Origin: Flavobacteriales bacterium
Lineage (GTDB): Bacteria; Bacteroidota; Bacteroidia; Flavobacteriales_C; GCA-002722245
Direction of reading: 5' to 3'
Length of the DNA stretch: 64,000 nt
NCBI GenBank assembly: GCA_002722245.1
Contig: PBLA01000030.1
Span: 62,001 to 126,000, forward strand
The notes below the pieces were generated by a model. It was given only the letters and a program-made list of their open reading frames with translations. It was not told the origin of the DNA and did no database searches. This document shows, piece after piece, positions 8,872-17,305 of this stretch (positions within the stretch are counted from its first letter, which is position 1; the number at the start of each line of letters is the position of its first letter). The position numbers and the translations under genes are program-made.

Positions 8872-9895
8872 AACAATTATAAAACCAATTTTATTTTCTT
8901 TTGATCCCGAGAAGATTCATCATTTTGTATTTAGTGGGATTAAAATGTTGTCTAAGGTGCCTGGTTTACAACAAATCAATAGATGGTTTTATAAAGTGAA
9001 TCATCCAGATTTAGAACGAGAGGTTTTTGGTCTTAAATTTTCAAGTCCCGTTGGTTTGGCAGCTGGTTTTGACAAAGATGCGAAGTTGTTTAATGAATTA
9101 GCAAATTATGGATTTGGATTCATTGAAATAGGTACGTTAACACCTAAAGGTCAATTGGGTAATTCGAAACCTAGATTATTTAGATTGCCTGAAGATCAAG
9201 CGCTTATAAACAGAATGGGATTTAACAATGAAGGCGTTTACGCTGCTGTAGAGCGACTGAAAAATAGGGAAACTAAAATTATAATTGGAGGAAATATAGG
9301 TAAAAATACGCAAACTGAATCCGCTCAAACAGATGAGGATTATATTGCTGTTTTTAATGCTCTTTTTGACCATGTTGATTATTTTGTGGTAAATGTAAGT
9401 TGTCCGAATGTAGGAAATCTCACAAAACTTCAAGAAAAAGAGCCACTGATGCAGTTGATGCAAAAAATTTCAACAATTAATAACTCGAAATCAAAACCGA
9501 AACCTTTATTACTTAAAATTGCGCCAGACTTAAGCGAACCAGAATTAGATGATGTCATTGATATTATTAAAACATTGAATTTAGATGGTGTGGTAGCAGC
9601 TAATACTTCAATTAATAGAGAGGGGCTTCATACATCGGAAAACAGATTAAAGGAAATTGGATGGCCTGGTGGTTTAAGTGGTAAGCCCGTTAGTGATAGA
9701 TCCACTCAAGTAATCAGTTATTTATATAAAAATCTTGGAGATCATTATCCAATTATTGGTGTTGGGGGAATACATTCAGAGAGGGATGCATTAGAAAAAT
9801 TAAAAGCTGGTGCGAAATTGGTACAAATCTACACGGGGTTTATTTACGAAGGACCTGGACTTGTAAAACGGATTAATAAAGCATTACTTAAATGA
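8858..9895 (+). CDS. pyrD: Quinone-dependent dihydroorotate dehydrogenase (class 2)
   Basis: PyrD oxidises dihydroorotate to orotate in pyrimidine synthesis and passes electrons to membrane quinones. The N-terminal helical segment ([20 protein letters not shown]) is the class 2 membrane-association region. FMN and substrate-binding motifs follow: [70 protein letters not shown] and GVGGIHS near the end. The length of 345 residues is normal. The 14-base overlap with ispH and the ATGA overlap with the next gene indicate translational coupling. Confidence 0.95.
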   Translation: MSLYKTIIKPILFSFDPEKIHHFVFSGIKMLSKVPGLQQINRWFYKVNHPDLEREVFGLKFSSPVGLAAGFDKDAKLFNELANYGFGFIEIGTLTPKGQLGNSKPRLFRLPEDQALINRMGFNNEGVYAAVERLKNRETKIIIGGNIGKNTQTESAQTDEDYIAVFNALFDHVDYFVVNVSCPNVGNLTKLQEKEPLMQLMQKISTINNSKSKPKPLLLKIAPDLSEPELDDVIDIIKTLNLDGVVAANTSINREGLHTSENRLKEIGWPGGLSGKPVSDRSTQVISYLYKNLGDHYPIIGVGGIHSERDALEKLKAGAKLVQIYTGFIYEGPGLVKRINKALLK

Positions 9896-10578
9896 AGCAC
9901 TCTATTTTGTTGGTGTTTTTGATGGGAATACTATTTTCCCGCCTAATTGCTCAATGTGAAAATTATTCTCTGAAACAGGAGGTTTTAATGACCCAGAATA
10001 TCGCGCTGATTCAAGGAATGAAAGTAATAGATGATTCAGTAGAAGTTCACATCATTAAAAAATGGAAAGGGAATTCTTATGGAGATGGATTCAAATTTAA
10101 GATAGAACCAATAGGTTCTCAATATTTTAGAATTGATTCTGGTAGAAATTATCTGTTGTTTTGGTTTGATAGTTTACAGATTGATCCTTGCTCAAGGAGT
10201 GCCGAGTACAAACATGCCCACTACGAAAAGGAGTTGGATGAAATACTCTCTAAAAATGTGGTTTTAAGCCCTCAAATATATGATTCACTTAATTACATCA
10301 AAAGGAATGTATTCAAATCCTATAGAGAAAATGTTCAATATGATATTCAGCAAGGAAAATTTGCATTCTATGATGTGCGTATTGATAAGCTTGTTCCATT
10401 TAAAGATTTACCGAAAGAATTGTCTTATTTTAATCCAAGAAGATTTTATGTAATTGATAAAAACATAGAAACTGCGCATACAACCTATGATGCCGTTTTT
10501 GCTGTGCTTTTGGGAAAAAAGGAGTTGATCTTAACAAAGGAACTCAAAAAGAAGGCTCTTCAAGCATGCTTTAAGTGA
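9892..10578 (+). CDS. Secreted protein of unknown function
   Basis: The 228-residue product has a clear signal peptide (about residues 1-20, ending LIAQC). The first half is beta-rich with two late cysteines; the pattern of a long strand ([10 protein letters not shown]), then [10 protein letters not shown] and DPCSRS, recalls the netrin/TIMP-like (NTR) fold, but this is a weak resemblance. The remainder is charged. It starts in an ATGA overlap with pyrD, so it is expressed with ispH-pyrD, although nothing links it to their pathways. I do not recognise the family. Confidence 0.6.
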   Translation: MKHSILLVFLMGILFSRLIAQCENYSLKQEVLMTQNIALIQGMKVIDDSVEVHIIKKWKGNSYGDGFKFKIEPIGSQYFRIDSGRNYLLFWFDSLQIDPCSRSAEYKHAHYEKELDEILSKNVVLSPQIYDSLNYIKRNVFKSYRENVQYDIQQGKFAFYDVRIDKLVPFKDLPKELSYFNPRRFYVIDKNIETAHTTYDAVFAVLLGKKELILTKELKKKALQACFK

Positions 10579-10606
10579 TAATCAATGTCGCTGTAATAAA
10601 AAAGAA

Positions 10607-10627
10607 AAGTCGCCATAATGACGACTT
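10607..10627. terminator. Short hairpin between convergent genes
   Basis: AAGTCG and CGACTT form a six-pair stem around a nine-base loop. On the minus strand it is followed by a T-rich run (TTTTCTTTTTT), so it looks like a terminator for minus-strand transcription from the cysteine-rich lipoprotein gene. On the plus strand the T run is weak. Confidence 0.5.
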
Positions 10628-10728
10628 CTCCTCCTTGCTTTAACTTTTAGTTGTTTCGAAAACTATAGAACAAATATATATTGTTTTTAAATCGTTTCCA
10701 AATTTAAGTCTTAAATTATAATAAATAC

Positions 10729-10781
10729 GGTGATTTAATACATTAAATTAAAAAAACGTTTCCTTTTTGGTGATTTAATAC
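10729..10781. repeat. Two direct 13-base repeats, 40 bases apart
   Basis: GGTGATTTAATAC occurs at 10729-10741 and again at 10769-10781 in the AT-rich gap between the convergent genes. Nothing else is recognisable here; it may be chance duplication or a protein-binding pair. Confidence 0.4.
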
Positions 10782-10810
10782 TAGTTAAATATTTATTAAA
10801 TAGAATTTTT

Positions 10811-11185
10811 TTAGTTGTCTAACGAACAACAGGCTTTCTCACAAGCATTTTCACAATGCTTGGATTTATCAACGGTACAACATTTCTTTTGACAAGATGC
10901 CTCGCATTGAACATTATTGGAAATACTATCTACAGGATTTAGTATTTCCAATGAAGATGAGGAACAACATTTTTTTTGAGATTGTTTTTCTGCACATTTT
11001 TTCTTGCATTCATCGTCGCAAGATTCATGATTTGTCGTAGCAGAATGACTACATGTATTATTTTTTTTACAACACTGTTTTTCTGTGGAAGCTTTTTCTT
11101 GAATCTTTTCAGATGATTCTGTGTTTGAACATGAAGCTAAAATCAAGGTAAGTGCTATAACAATAGATGTGAAAAAGTATTTCAT
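10811..11185 (-). CDS. Cysteine-rich lipoprotein, metallothionein-like composition
   Basis: The 124-residue product has a signal peptide with lipobox LILASC (lipid Cys19). The remaining ~105 residues contain 16 cysteines in clusters such as EKQCCKK, DECKKKCAEK, CQKKCC and ENACEKACC, among many lysines. Four CC pairs and several CxxxC spacings suggest either metal binding or dense disulfide cross-linking in the envelope. There are also histidines between the clusters. No named family is recognised. Downstream lies a candidate terminator; upstream is the end of the FAH gene, about 100 bases away. The start at 11185 is preferred to the ATG nine codons upstream because it gives a normal signal peptide. 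Confidence 0.7.
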   Translation of the reverse strand: MKYFFTSIVIALTLILASCSNTESSEKIQEKASTEKQCCKKNNTCSHSATTNHESCDDECKKKCAEKQSQKKCCSSSSLEILNPVDSISNNVQCEASCQKKCCTVDKSKHCENACEKACCSLDN

Positions 11186-11285
11186 ATGCTTAATATTCTT
11201 GTTAAGATACATCGAATTGTCTTAGGAGGCAATTGAAAACGCTTGGTAAGGGTTAGAAAGAATCAATATGACTCTTTTTAAAGAC

Positions 11286-11900
11286 TTATTTGATTTTAAA
11301 TTCAAACATTTTCCGATCACCAATATAACCTACTAGTTCATCATTAATAGCCACTTTGCTAACTCCCGAAGGTGTTCCAGTATAGATCAAATCACCTATT
11401 TTTAAGGTAAAGTATTTTGAAACTTCGCAGATTAATTCTTCGATAGAAAAAATCATTTCATTTGAATTGCCATTCTGTACTTTTTTACCATTTTTTTCTA
11501 AACGAAAACTCAAATTATTCAAGTCGCCTAATTCGTTTTTAGGAATAAAATATTTAGAAATAACAGCCGAAGAATCGAAGGCTTTTGCTTTTTCCCAAGG
11601 GAGACCTTTTTCTTTTAGTTTATATTGGAGATCTCTGGCTGTAAAATCAATCCCTAGACCAATTTCATCAAAGTATTTGTGTGCAAATTTAGGTTGAATG
11701 TTCTTACCTAGCCTTTTTATTTTGACGATAAGTTCCACTTCGTGGTGAATCTCATTACTAAAATCAGGAATAAAAAAAGGATCATTGTTTCGTAGTAATG
11801 CAGAGTCTGGTTTAAGAAAAATAACAGGTTCTGAAGGTTGCTCGTTGTTTAATTCCCTCGCATGTTCTTTATAATTTCTGCCAATACAAATTATTTTCAT
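11286..11900 (-). CDS. Fumarylacetoacetate hydrolase (FAH) family protein
   Basis: The 204-residue single-domain FAH-fold enzyme starts MKIICIGRNYKEHARE, the classic opening. It carries the metal ligands in EIHHEVELIV and GIDFTARDLQ, with GDLIYTGTPSGV near the C-terminus. Short FAH proteins of this type act as acylpyruvate hydrolases or oxaloacetate decarboxylases, cleaving carbon-carbon bonds with Mg2+ or Mn2+; which applies here is not visible. The ATG overlaps the stop of the exonuclease gene (TAATG), so the longer frame reaching 11993 is read-back into that gene and is rejected. It is the last gene of a three-gene operon. Confidence 0.9.
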   Translation of the reverse strand: MKIICIGRNYKEHARELNNEQPSEPVIFLKPDSALLRNNDPFFIPDFSNEIHHEVELIVKIKRLGKNIQPKFAHKYFDEIGLGIDFTARDLQYKLKEKGLPWEKAKAFDSSAVISKYFIPKNELGDLNNLSFRLEKNGKKVQNGNSNEMIFSIEELICEVSKYFTLKIGDLIYTGTPSGVSKVAINDELVGYIGDRKMFEFKIK

Positions 11901-12721
11901 TATGAATTTCCGAATTTCTTTTTGAGTAATTTTAGTTTTATCGTTTCTAAGACCTTTTTGGTTTCTATGGAAAACTCTCCATTCATCATCCATGCATAAT
12001 AGGATGGTTCTTCAGTTAAAACTTCTTCAACAGGCTTTCCTTTATGTTTACCAAAATTAAAACATGCGATTTCGGCTTGGTTGTAAATAAACCTTCCAGC
12101 CAAGTCAACATGATTATTACGTTTTGAAAATTCAGCTAATTTTTGAATATCATTTACTACGGGAATGGAGGTTTTTCCATCTTTATCTGTAAATGCTGTA
12201 TTTTCATATTTATCGAGCATGGATTGCAGCACTTCATATGTTGCATTGGTATCAGCTGATGCGCTATGAGCATTTGTCAAATCTTTATGACAATAGAATT
12301 TATAGGCAGCTACAAGTGTTCTTTGTTCCATTTGATGAAAAATATTCTGAACATCTACTAAATGGATATTGGAAACATCAAACCAAATTCCTACACGATT
12401 AAATTCCTCCAATAAAAGAGGAACATCAAATTTATTAGAATTGAATCCGCCTATATCTGAATTACTCATGAATTCAAATAATCCTTTCGCAACTTGTTTA
12501 AATGTAGGTTCATCTTTTACATCTTCATCATAAATACCATGTACTAATGATGCTTCCAATGGAATCGGAATTTCGGGATTGATTTTTCTGCATTTCACCT
12601 CTTCGTTTCCATCTGGGTGAACTTTTGTAATAGCGATTTCTACAATACGATCAGTAGATATATTTGTACCTGTTGTTTCCAAATCAAAGAAACAAATTGG
12701 TCGTTTTAAGTTAAGTTTCAT
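11900..12721 (-). CDS. DnaQ-like 3'-5' exonuclease with ExoX-like C-terminal domain
   Basis: Residues about 8-170 form a DEDDh exonuclease domain: FFDLETTGTN (ExoI, Asp and Glu), the GFNSNKFDVPLL region (ExoII), and HSASADTNATYEV (ExoIII with the catalytic His and Asp). A C-terminal module, FNFGKHKGKPVEEV...PSYYAWMMNGEF, is the small domain I know from ExoX-like exonucleases. It is expected to trim single-stranded DNA or RNA 3' ends in repair or proofreading rather than act as the polymerase III epsilon subunit proper. It lies between the PD40 gene (8-base gap) and the coupled FAH gene. Confidence 0.9.
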   Translation of the reverse strand: MKLNLKRPICFFDLETTGTNISTDRIVEIAITKVHPDGNEEVKCRKINPEIPIPLEASLVHGIYDEDVKDEPTFKQVAKGLFEFMSNSDIGGFNSNKFDVPLLLEEFNRVGIWFDVSNIHLVDVQNIFHQMEQRTLVAAYKFYCHKDLTNAHSASADTNATYEVLQSMLDKYENTAFTDKDGKTSIPVVNDIQKLAEFSKRNNHVDLAGRFIYNQAEIACFNFGKHKGKPVEEVLTEEPSYYAWMMNGEFSIETKKVLETIKLKLLKKKFGNS

Positions 12722-12729
12722 GATTACCT

Positions 12730-14463
12730 TTAATTAGCGAGGGGTTTTAGGTAAAAGTCTCTTGACAATTCAGGCGTGTAGTTTACTTTATCAAAAACAC
12801 GAATTATCTTTTCCAAAGATTCAAAATATTTATTCTCAATTTTTATGGTATATAGACCAGGTTCTAAAATCATAATGAACTTTCCATTTCTAGCATTTGG
12901 AGTATATTTTCCGTAGAGTTTGCCTTCTTGTGTTTTAACCTCCACTGAGCTATTGGTAAAAATATTTAAGTGATCTAATTGATTTTTCTTATTCTCATAC
13001 ATTTTGTTCGCGGCATGAATAATTTCTGGAAGTGCTTTTGCGGATTTTAAGGAATCAACTTTTTGTTTTAAATGATTAATCTGAGCATGCACTTCATCTA
13101 ATTTTTTTGAATTACTACTCAGAGTATCTGCAAAGACCGATGATTTGATTACTGTATAACTAGGCATTGCATCATGAAAAGTTAATCTGTAAATATCTCG
13201 CATTCCTTGAGAGTCATTTCTAATATCGGATTTGTATGCATACCTCCCGTTCTTTACAAAGGTTATTGTAAAATCATCGTAAGAAGTATTTACGGGATAG
13301 CCTAAATTTTTTGGTTTCGTCCATGATTTTAGTGTTTCCGAAAACTCAGATTTAAAGAGGTCAAAGCCACCCATTCCAGGGAGTCCATTTGAAGAAAATG
13401 TAAAATAATCTTGATGCTGCGAAAAATTCGGGAAGTTTTCATCCCATTTTGTATTAATTGAAGGCCCCATGTTAATTGGGCTACCCCATTCCCCATTTGG
13501 GAGTCGTTTACTCATCCATAAATCTAATCCACCATATCCACCGCGCATATCAGAGGAGAAAATCATTAGCGACCCATCATTGGTAATGGTTGCAGCTAGT
13601 TCAGAAAAATTTCGAGTATTTATACTAGTGAGGTATTTTGATGCGGGATAGGATCGCTTACCTGGGGCTTTGTATGACATTTTAAGCTGCATATTCATTT
13701 CGGCATCAGAGGCATAAATAAAGTAGTTTCCGTTCGGGGATCCTCCAGCCACTTGTTCTACATTTTCTGAGCTGAATGTTCCACTCAAACTTCTGGCACT
13801 ACTAAATCGATCTCTTCCCCGTTTTACTTTACTAGAGGCAACGTCAGGAATAAAACCATCCATGTCAGGAATATCTCCTCTACACCCTTTTCGATCAGTT
13901 GTAAAAAGTATAATGTCCTCCTTATCTGTAATGAAGGGATGCATATCATTGTATTTACTATTCACATCTTTTCCTAAATTTTGAAATGTTACGTTTACAG
14001 GATGTTTCATGATTTCTTTACTAAAAGCGATGTTTCTCTTGTAATTTTCCACTTCAGCTAACTTTTCACCTGTTAGTGATTCTAGAGATTCATATTTTTC
14101 AAACATTTTTAAGGACATTTCAAATTGGTAACCAAAAAAATAAGCCTTCGCCAGCTCCAAATAAACTTCATGATCAGGATTCCCGAGCTTAATTACCTTT
14201 TTTAAGTATTCAACAGCTTTGTATTTATTTGCACCTGAAGATTTTAAATAGCACTGAGCTATTTTCCTGTTTAGTTTTTTACTTTTTGGTTTGTTAGGAA
14301 GTGCCATTAGATACTCCCTGAGGGCACATTGATAAAATCCATAGCTAAAATGTTCTGCAGCCGTGGTTCGATTACCAGTTGGTTTTGGATAACAGTCCTG
14401 GCCTTTGCTTTGGGAAAAGGGGGTCGTTAAAATAATGAGAAATATTCCAATGCTTAATTTCAT
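12730..14463 (-). CDS. Secreted TPR and PD40 beta-propeller protein
   Basis: A signal peptide (residues 1-22) precedes TPR-like helices (about 35-150, with YLKKVIKLGNPDHEVYLELAKAYFFG). A WD40-like PD40 propeller follows (about 170-420), with repeated motifs such as ILFTTDRKG, YFIYASD, LMIFSSDMRGGYGGLDLW and DYFTFSSNGLPGMGGFDLF. Then come a coiled-coil stretch (about 440-500) and a small beta domain resembling a carboxypeptidase-regulatory-like fold. The layout is that of OmpA-linked envelope proteins such as PorE but with no OmpA peptidoglycan-binding domain. A periplasmic scaffold role is inference. ATG at 14463 is chosen because it gives a clean signal peptide; the frame extends 20 codons further upstream. 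Confidence 0.8.
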   Translation of the reverse strand: MKLSIGIFLIILTTPFSQSKGQDCYPKPTGNRTTAAEHFSYGFYQCALREYLMALPNKPKSKKLNRKIAQCYLKSSGANKYKAVEYLKKVIKLGNPDHEVYLELAKAYFFGYQFEMSLKMFEKYESLESLTGEKLAEVENYKRNIAFSKEIMKHPVNVTFQNLGKDVNSKYNDMHPFITDKEDIILFTTDRKGCRGDIPDMDGFIPDVASSKVKRGRDRFSSARSLSGTFSSENVEQVAGGSPNGNYFIYASDAEMNMQLKMSYKAPGKRSYPASKYLTSINTRNFSELAATITNDGSLMIFSSDMRGGYGGLDLWMSKRLPNGEWGSPINMGPSINTKWDENFPNFSQHQDYFTFSSNGLPGMGGFDLFKSEFSETLKSWTKPKNLGYPVNTSYDDFTITFVKNGRYAYKSDIRNDSQGMRDIYRLTFHDAMPSYTVIKSSVFADTLSSNSKKLDEVHAQINHLKQKVDSLKSAKALPEIIHAANKMYENKKNQLDHLNIFTNSSVEVKTQEGKLYGKYTPNARNGKFIMILEPGLYTIKIENKYFESLEKIIRVFDKVNYTPELSRDFYLKPLAN

Positions 14464-14623
14464 AACATTTTTATTAGACAAAAAGGAAATCAATTGTCGT
14501 ACCAACATTCTAAAATAAGGCATTGTATTTTAAAATTAAAAAATTACGATCCTTCTTATTAACAATTTACAATGGAGGTAATAATTGGAAAAGGAATTCA
14601 TTAAATTTGATCTACTTTCTTTC

Positions 14624-15988
14624 ATGACTACAGCTAACCATATATCGCTTTCAGAATTAAATTCGTTAATTCGAGAGGCTATTGAAATGAACTTTCTTGA
14701 AGAGGTTTGGTTGGTAGCAGAGATTGCTGAAATGCGTATAGCTGGTGCAGGACATTGTTACCTTGATTTAGTTGAGAAAAAAAATGAACGAATAGTTGCT
14801 CGAATGCGAGCAAATATTTGGAAACTTCAATATGAGCGTATTGCTGCACATTTCTTTGTTTCAACCGGGAGCAATATCAAAAAGGGTATGAAGGTCCTTT
14901 TTTCTGTTGGAATCAATTTTCACGAACAGTATGGAATTAGTCTTGTTGTTAAAAATATTGATCCAAATTATTCATTGGGAGATTTAGCTCGACAAAAAAA
15001 GGAAATATTAGAGCAGCTAGCCAAGGAAAAACTTGTTAATAAAAACGGATTATTAACGCTTGAATTCGTTCCAAAAAGAGTAGCTGTGATTTCTAGTCAA
15101 ACTGCTGCTGGTTATGAGGATTTTATGAATCAACTCACCCAAAATAAAGATCAATATTTATTTGAAACAACGTTGTTTCCAACTGTTATGCAAGGGACAG
15201 AAGTAGAGCATTCATTAGTCAGTAATTTGTCATCAATTGCGGTTGGAAATTTTGATTGTGTAGTGATCATACGAGGTGGTGGTGCAAGTTTGGACTTGGC
15301 AGGTTTTGATAATTATAACGTGGGTAAAACCATCGCCAATTTTCCATTGCCCGTATTAACAGGAATTGGACATGAGCGTGACGAAACGGTTGCTGATATT
15401 GTTGCGCATACGAAATTGAAGACGCCAACGGCTGTGGCTGATTTTTTAATTGGTAAAATGCAAGATTTTGAAGAATACTATAAAGGTCTTCAAGAGGCAT
15501 TGATCTTCTTTTCTAGAGAACAATTATCTCGTCATAAAATTTCGATAAAGCAATTAGTACAGGAAACAAAATTAGCCACGCAAAAAACGCTTTTTGATCA
15601 ACGAGTGAAATTAGTGGAAATTAAAAAATCAATTCCAGGTTTTGCAAAGCGTTTTATTCGTTCTGAGGAACAAAAGTCATCATCAATAATCAATCGTTTG
15701 GCTGTTTGTAAAGCTGAAGTCACGAAGATTCAAAAAACAAAACTTGTAAAATTAGAGTCTCATTTAGTTTCTGTTAGCACGCAAGCAATCAAAAAAGAGA
15801 AGCATAAATTCGATTTAATTCATAAAACAATAGAGTTGGTTCACCCTGATAATGTATTAAAACGAGGATATGCAATGATTTTTAAAAATGGTAATGTGGT
15901 TACCGACAAAATAAAAGTGAAAGAAGGAGAGGAAATTGAGATTAAATGGAGAGATGGAGTTAAAAAATCAAAAATTTTAGAAAAATGA
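14624..15988 (+). CDS. xseA: Exodeoxyribonuclease VII large subunit
   Basis: XseA is the catalytic subunit of ExoVII, which degrades single-stranded DNA from both ends. The N-terminal OB-fold (ISLSELNSLIREAIEMNF..., about residues 5-100) leads into the catalytic region with RVAVISSQTAAGYEDF, VVIIRGGGASLDLAGFDNY and TGIGHERDETVADIVAHTKLKTPTA split across about residues 155-270. Coiled-coil helices follow. I prefer ATG at 14624, which places the OB-fold at the normal start. A TTG at 14585 in the same frame has an unusually good GGAGG six bases upstream and would add 13 residues. The xseB ATG overlaps the stop. Confidence 0.93.
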   Translation: MTTANHISLSELNSLIREAIEMNFLEEVWLVAEIAEMRIAGAGHCYLDLVEKKNERIVARMRANIWKLQYERIAAHFFVSTGSNIKKGMKVLFSVGINFHEQYGISLVVKNIDPNYSLGDLARQKKEILEQLAKEKLVNKNGLLTLEFVPKRVAVISSQTAAGYEDFMNQLTQNKDQYLFETTLFPTVMQGTEVEHSLVSNLSSIAVGNFDCVVIIRGGGASLDLAGFDNYNVGKTIANFPLPVLTGIGHERDETVADIVAHTKLKTPTAVADFLIGKMQDFEEYYKGLQEALIFFSREQLSRHKISIKQLVQETKLATQKTLFDQRVKLVEIKKSIPGFAKRFIRSEEQKSSSIINRLAVCKAEVTKIQKTKLVKLESHLVSVSTQAIKKEKHKFDLIHKTIELVHPDNVLKRGYAMIFKNGNVVTDKIKVKEGEEIEIKWRDGVKKSKILEK

Positions 15989-16191
15989 GTGCAAAAAAGA
16001 TAACGTACAAAGATGCCATTGAGGAATTAGAGGATATTGTTCATGGTATTGAAAACGAAGACATTGATGTAGATGATTTGGCTAAAAAGGTAGAACGAGC
16101 CAGCAAATTACTTAAAGTATGCTCTGATAAACTAAAAAAGACAGAAGAGGAGGTTGATCAAGTAATAAAACAACTAAACGAAAAGGAATAA
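15985..16191 (+). CDS. xseB: Exodeoxyribonuclease VII small subunit
   Basis: This 68-residue helical protein has the family pattern KKITYKDAIEELEDIVHGIENEDIDVDDL... followed by a lysine-rich second helix. XseB subunits bind the helices of XseA and are needed for activity. It starts in an ATGA overlap with xseA and ends in a TAATG overlap with pdxH, so all three are translationally coupled. Confidence 0.93.
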   Translation: MSAKKITYKDAIEELEDIVHGIENEDIDVDDLAKKVERASKLLKVCSDKLKKTEEEVDQVIKQLNEKE

Positions 16192-16832
16192 TGACCGATA
16201 ATCCATACGATCAAAGAATCGATTACACGAAAAATAATTATTTAGAAGACAAAGATCTTCCTGATAATCCATTCCCATTATTTGAAGGATGGTATCAGGT
16301 TGCGCTGAAACGTATACACCCTGATCCGAATGCGATGGTTTTAAGCACTCTGAAAGATGGCCAGCCAAGAGGGCGGGTTGTACTTTTGAAACAAATGGAT
16401 AAAAAAGGCTTTACTTTTTTCACAAACTATGACAGTGCAAAAGCCCAAGAAATTGCGCAGGACCCTAAGGGTTCACTAACCTTTTTTTGGAATACGTTAG
16501 AACGACAAATTAGAATTGAAGGTTCAATCGTGAAGATAGCAGATAAAGAATCCGATGAATATTTTATGAGTCGTCCAATCGGAAGTAGAATAGGGGCTTG
16601 GGCTTCTCCTCAAAGTAGTGAGATAAAAACAAGAAAAGAACTGGAGGATCGCGTTCGAAAGATCCAAGAAAAATTTAAAGGAGAAGAAGTTGTTCGTCCT
16701 CAAAATTGGGGAGGACTTCGTTTAGAGCCTCATTATTTTGAATTTTGGCAAGGGGCATCAAGTAGGCTTCACGACCGAATTGTCTATGAATTGGACAAGG
16801 GGGTGTGGAAACAAAAAAGACTTGCACCGTAA
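16191..16832 (+). CDS. pdxH: Pyridoxamine 5'-phosphate oxidase
   Basis: PdxH makes pyridoxal 5'-phosphate from pyridoxine or pyridoxamine phosphate using FMN and oxygen. The 213-residue product is of normal length and carries ALSTLK-like FMN-binding sequence (DPNAMVLSTLKDGQPRGRVVLLK in two halves), GFTFFTNYDSAKA, LTFFWNTLERQIRIEG, RPIGSRIGAWASPQSS, and the C-terminal NWGGLRLEPHYFEFWQG and RLHDRI segments. The ATG overlaps the xseB stop. Coupling of a cofactor enzyme to ExoVII is probably only operon economy. Confidence 0.95.
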   Translation: MTDNPYDQRIDYTKNNYLEDKDLPDNPFPLFEGWYQVALKRIHPDPNAMVLSTLKDGQPRGRVVLLKQMDKKGFTFFTNYDSAKAQEIAQDPKGSLTFFWNTLERQIRIEGSIVKIADKESDEYFMSRPIGSRIGAWASPQSSEIKTRKELEDRVRKIQEKFKGEEVVRPQNWGGLRLEPHYFEFWQGASSRLHDRIVYELDKGVWKQKRLAP

Positions 16833-16865
16833 AAAAAATAAGAAGAGAAAAAGAAATTATAAGAT

Positions 16866-17159
16866 TTGAAGAAAAAAGACAATCAAATAAAATTGGGGGA
16901 TGCATTGAAGGAGTTGATGGAAACCTACCAGCTTGGAGTTAAAATGAATGAAGTTCGTTTATACGAAGCATGGGATAAAGTTTTAGGCCCTACTATTGCA
17001 AATCATACGGTCTCAAAGCAATTAATTGACGGGAGATTGATTATTCGATTAGATTCAGCTGCATTACGGAACGAATTGGCTTTTGCTAAATCTAAATTAA
17101 TAAAATCCTTAAATGACGAACTTGGAATAGTTCTCGTTAAAGAGATTATGTTTGCTTAA
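16866..17159 (+). CDS. DUF721 (DciA-like) protein
   Basis: The 97-residue product matches the DUF721 pattern: LGDALKELMETYQLGVKMNEVRLYEAWDKVLGPTIANHT in consecutive segments, then a short beta-rich part ending RNELAFAKSKLIKSLNDELG. The family includes DciA, the helicase loader or operator that replaced DnaC in most bacteria, but short Bacteroidota members are not all shown to have that role. The start appears to be TTG at 16866, since no upstream in-frame ATG exists and later ATGs would remove conserved residues. It follows pdxH by 33 bases and is the last gene of the group. Confidence 0.8.
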   Translation: MKKKDNQIKLGDALKELMETYQLGVKMNEVRLYEAWDKVLGPTIANHTVSKQLIDGRLIIRLDSAALRNELAFAKSKLIKSLNDELGIVLVKEIMFA

Positions 17160-17305
17160 ATTTTTTTAATCCTTTTAAACGGAGTATTGAGTTATGGCTC
17201 TATTTACAGAGCGTTTTAACCCTATTTTATTAATAATAAGTCCATGCAGCCTGTTTATTGAGTTTTAAGTCTTTTAAAGAGTATTATGAAAAACTTATTA
17301 TTTAT

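Noticed and set aside
11900-11993. N-terminal extension of the FAH gene
   Set aside because: It reads back through the end of the exonuclease gene; the ATG at 11900 gives the standard family start.
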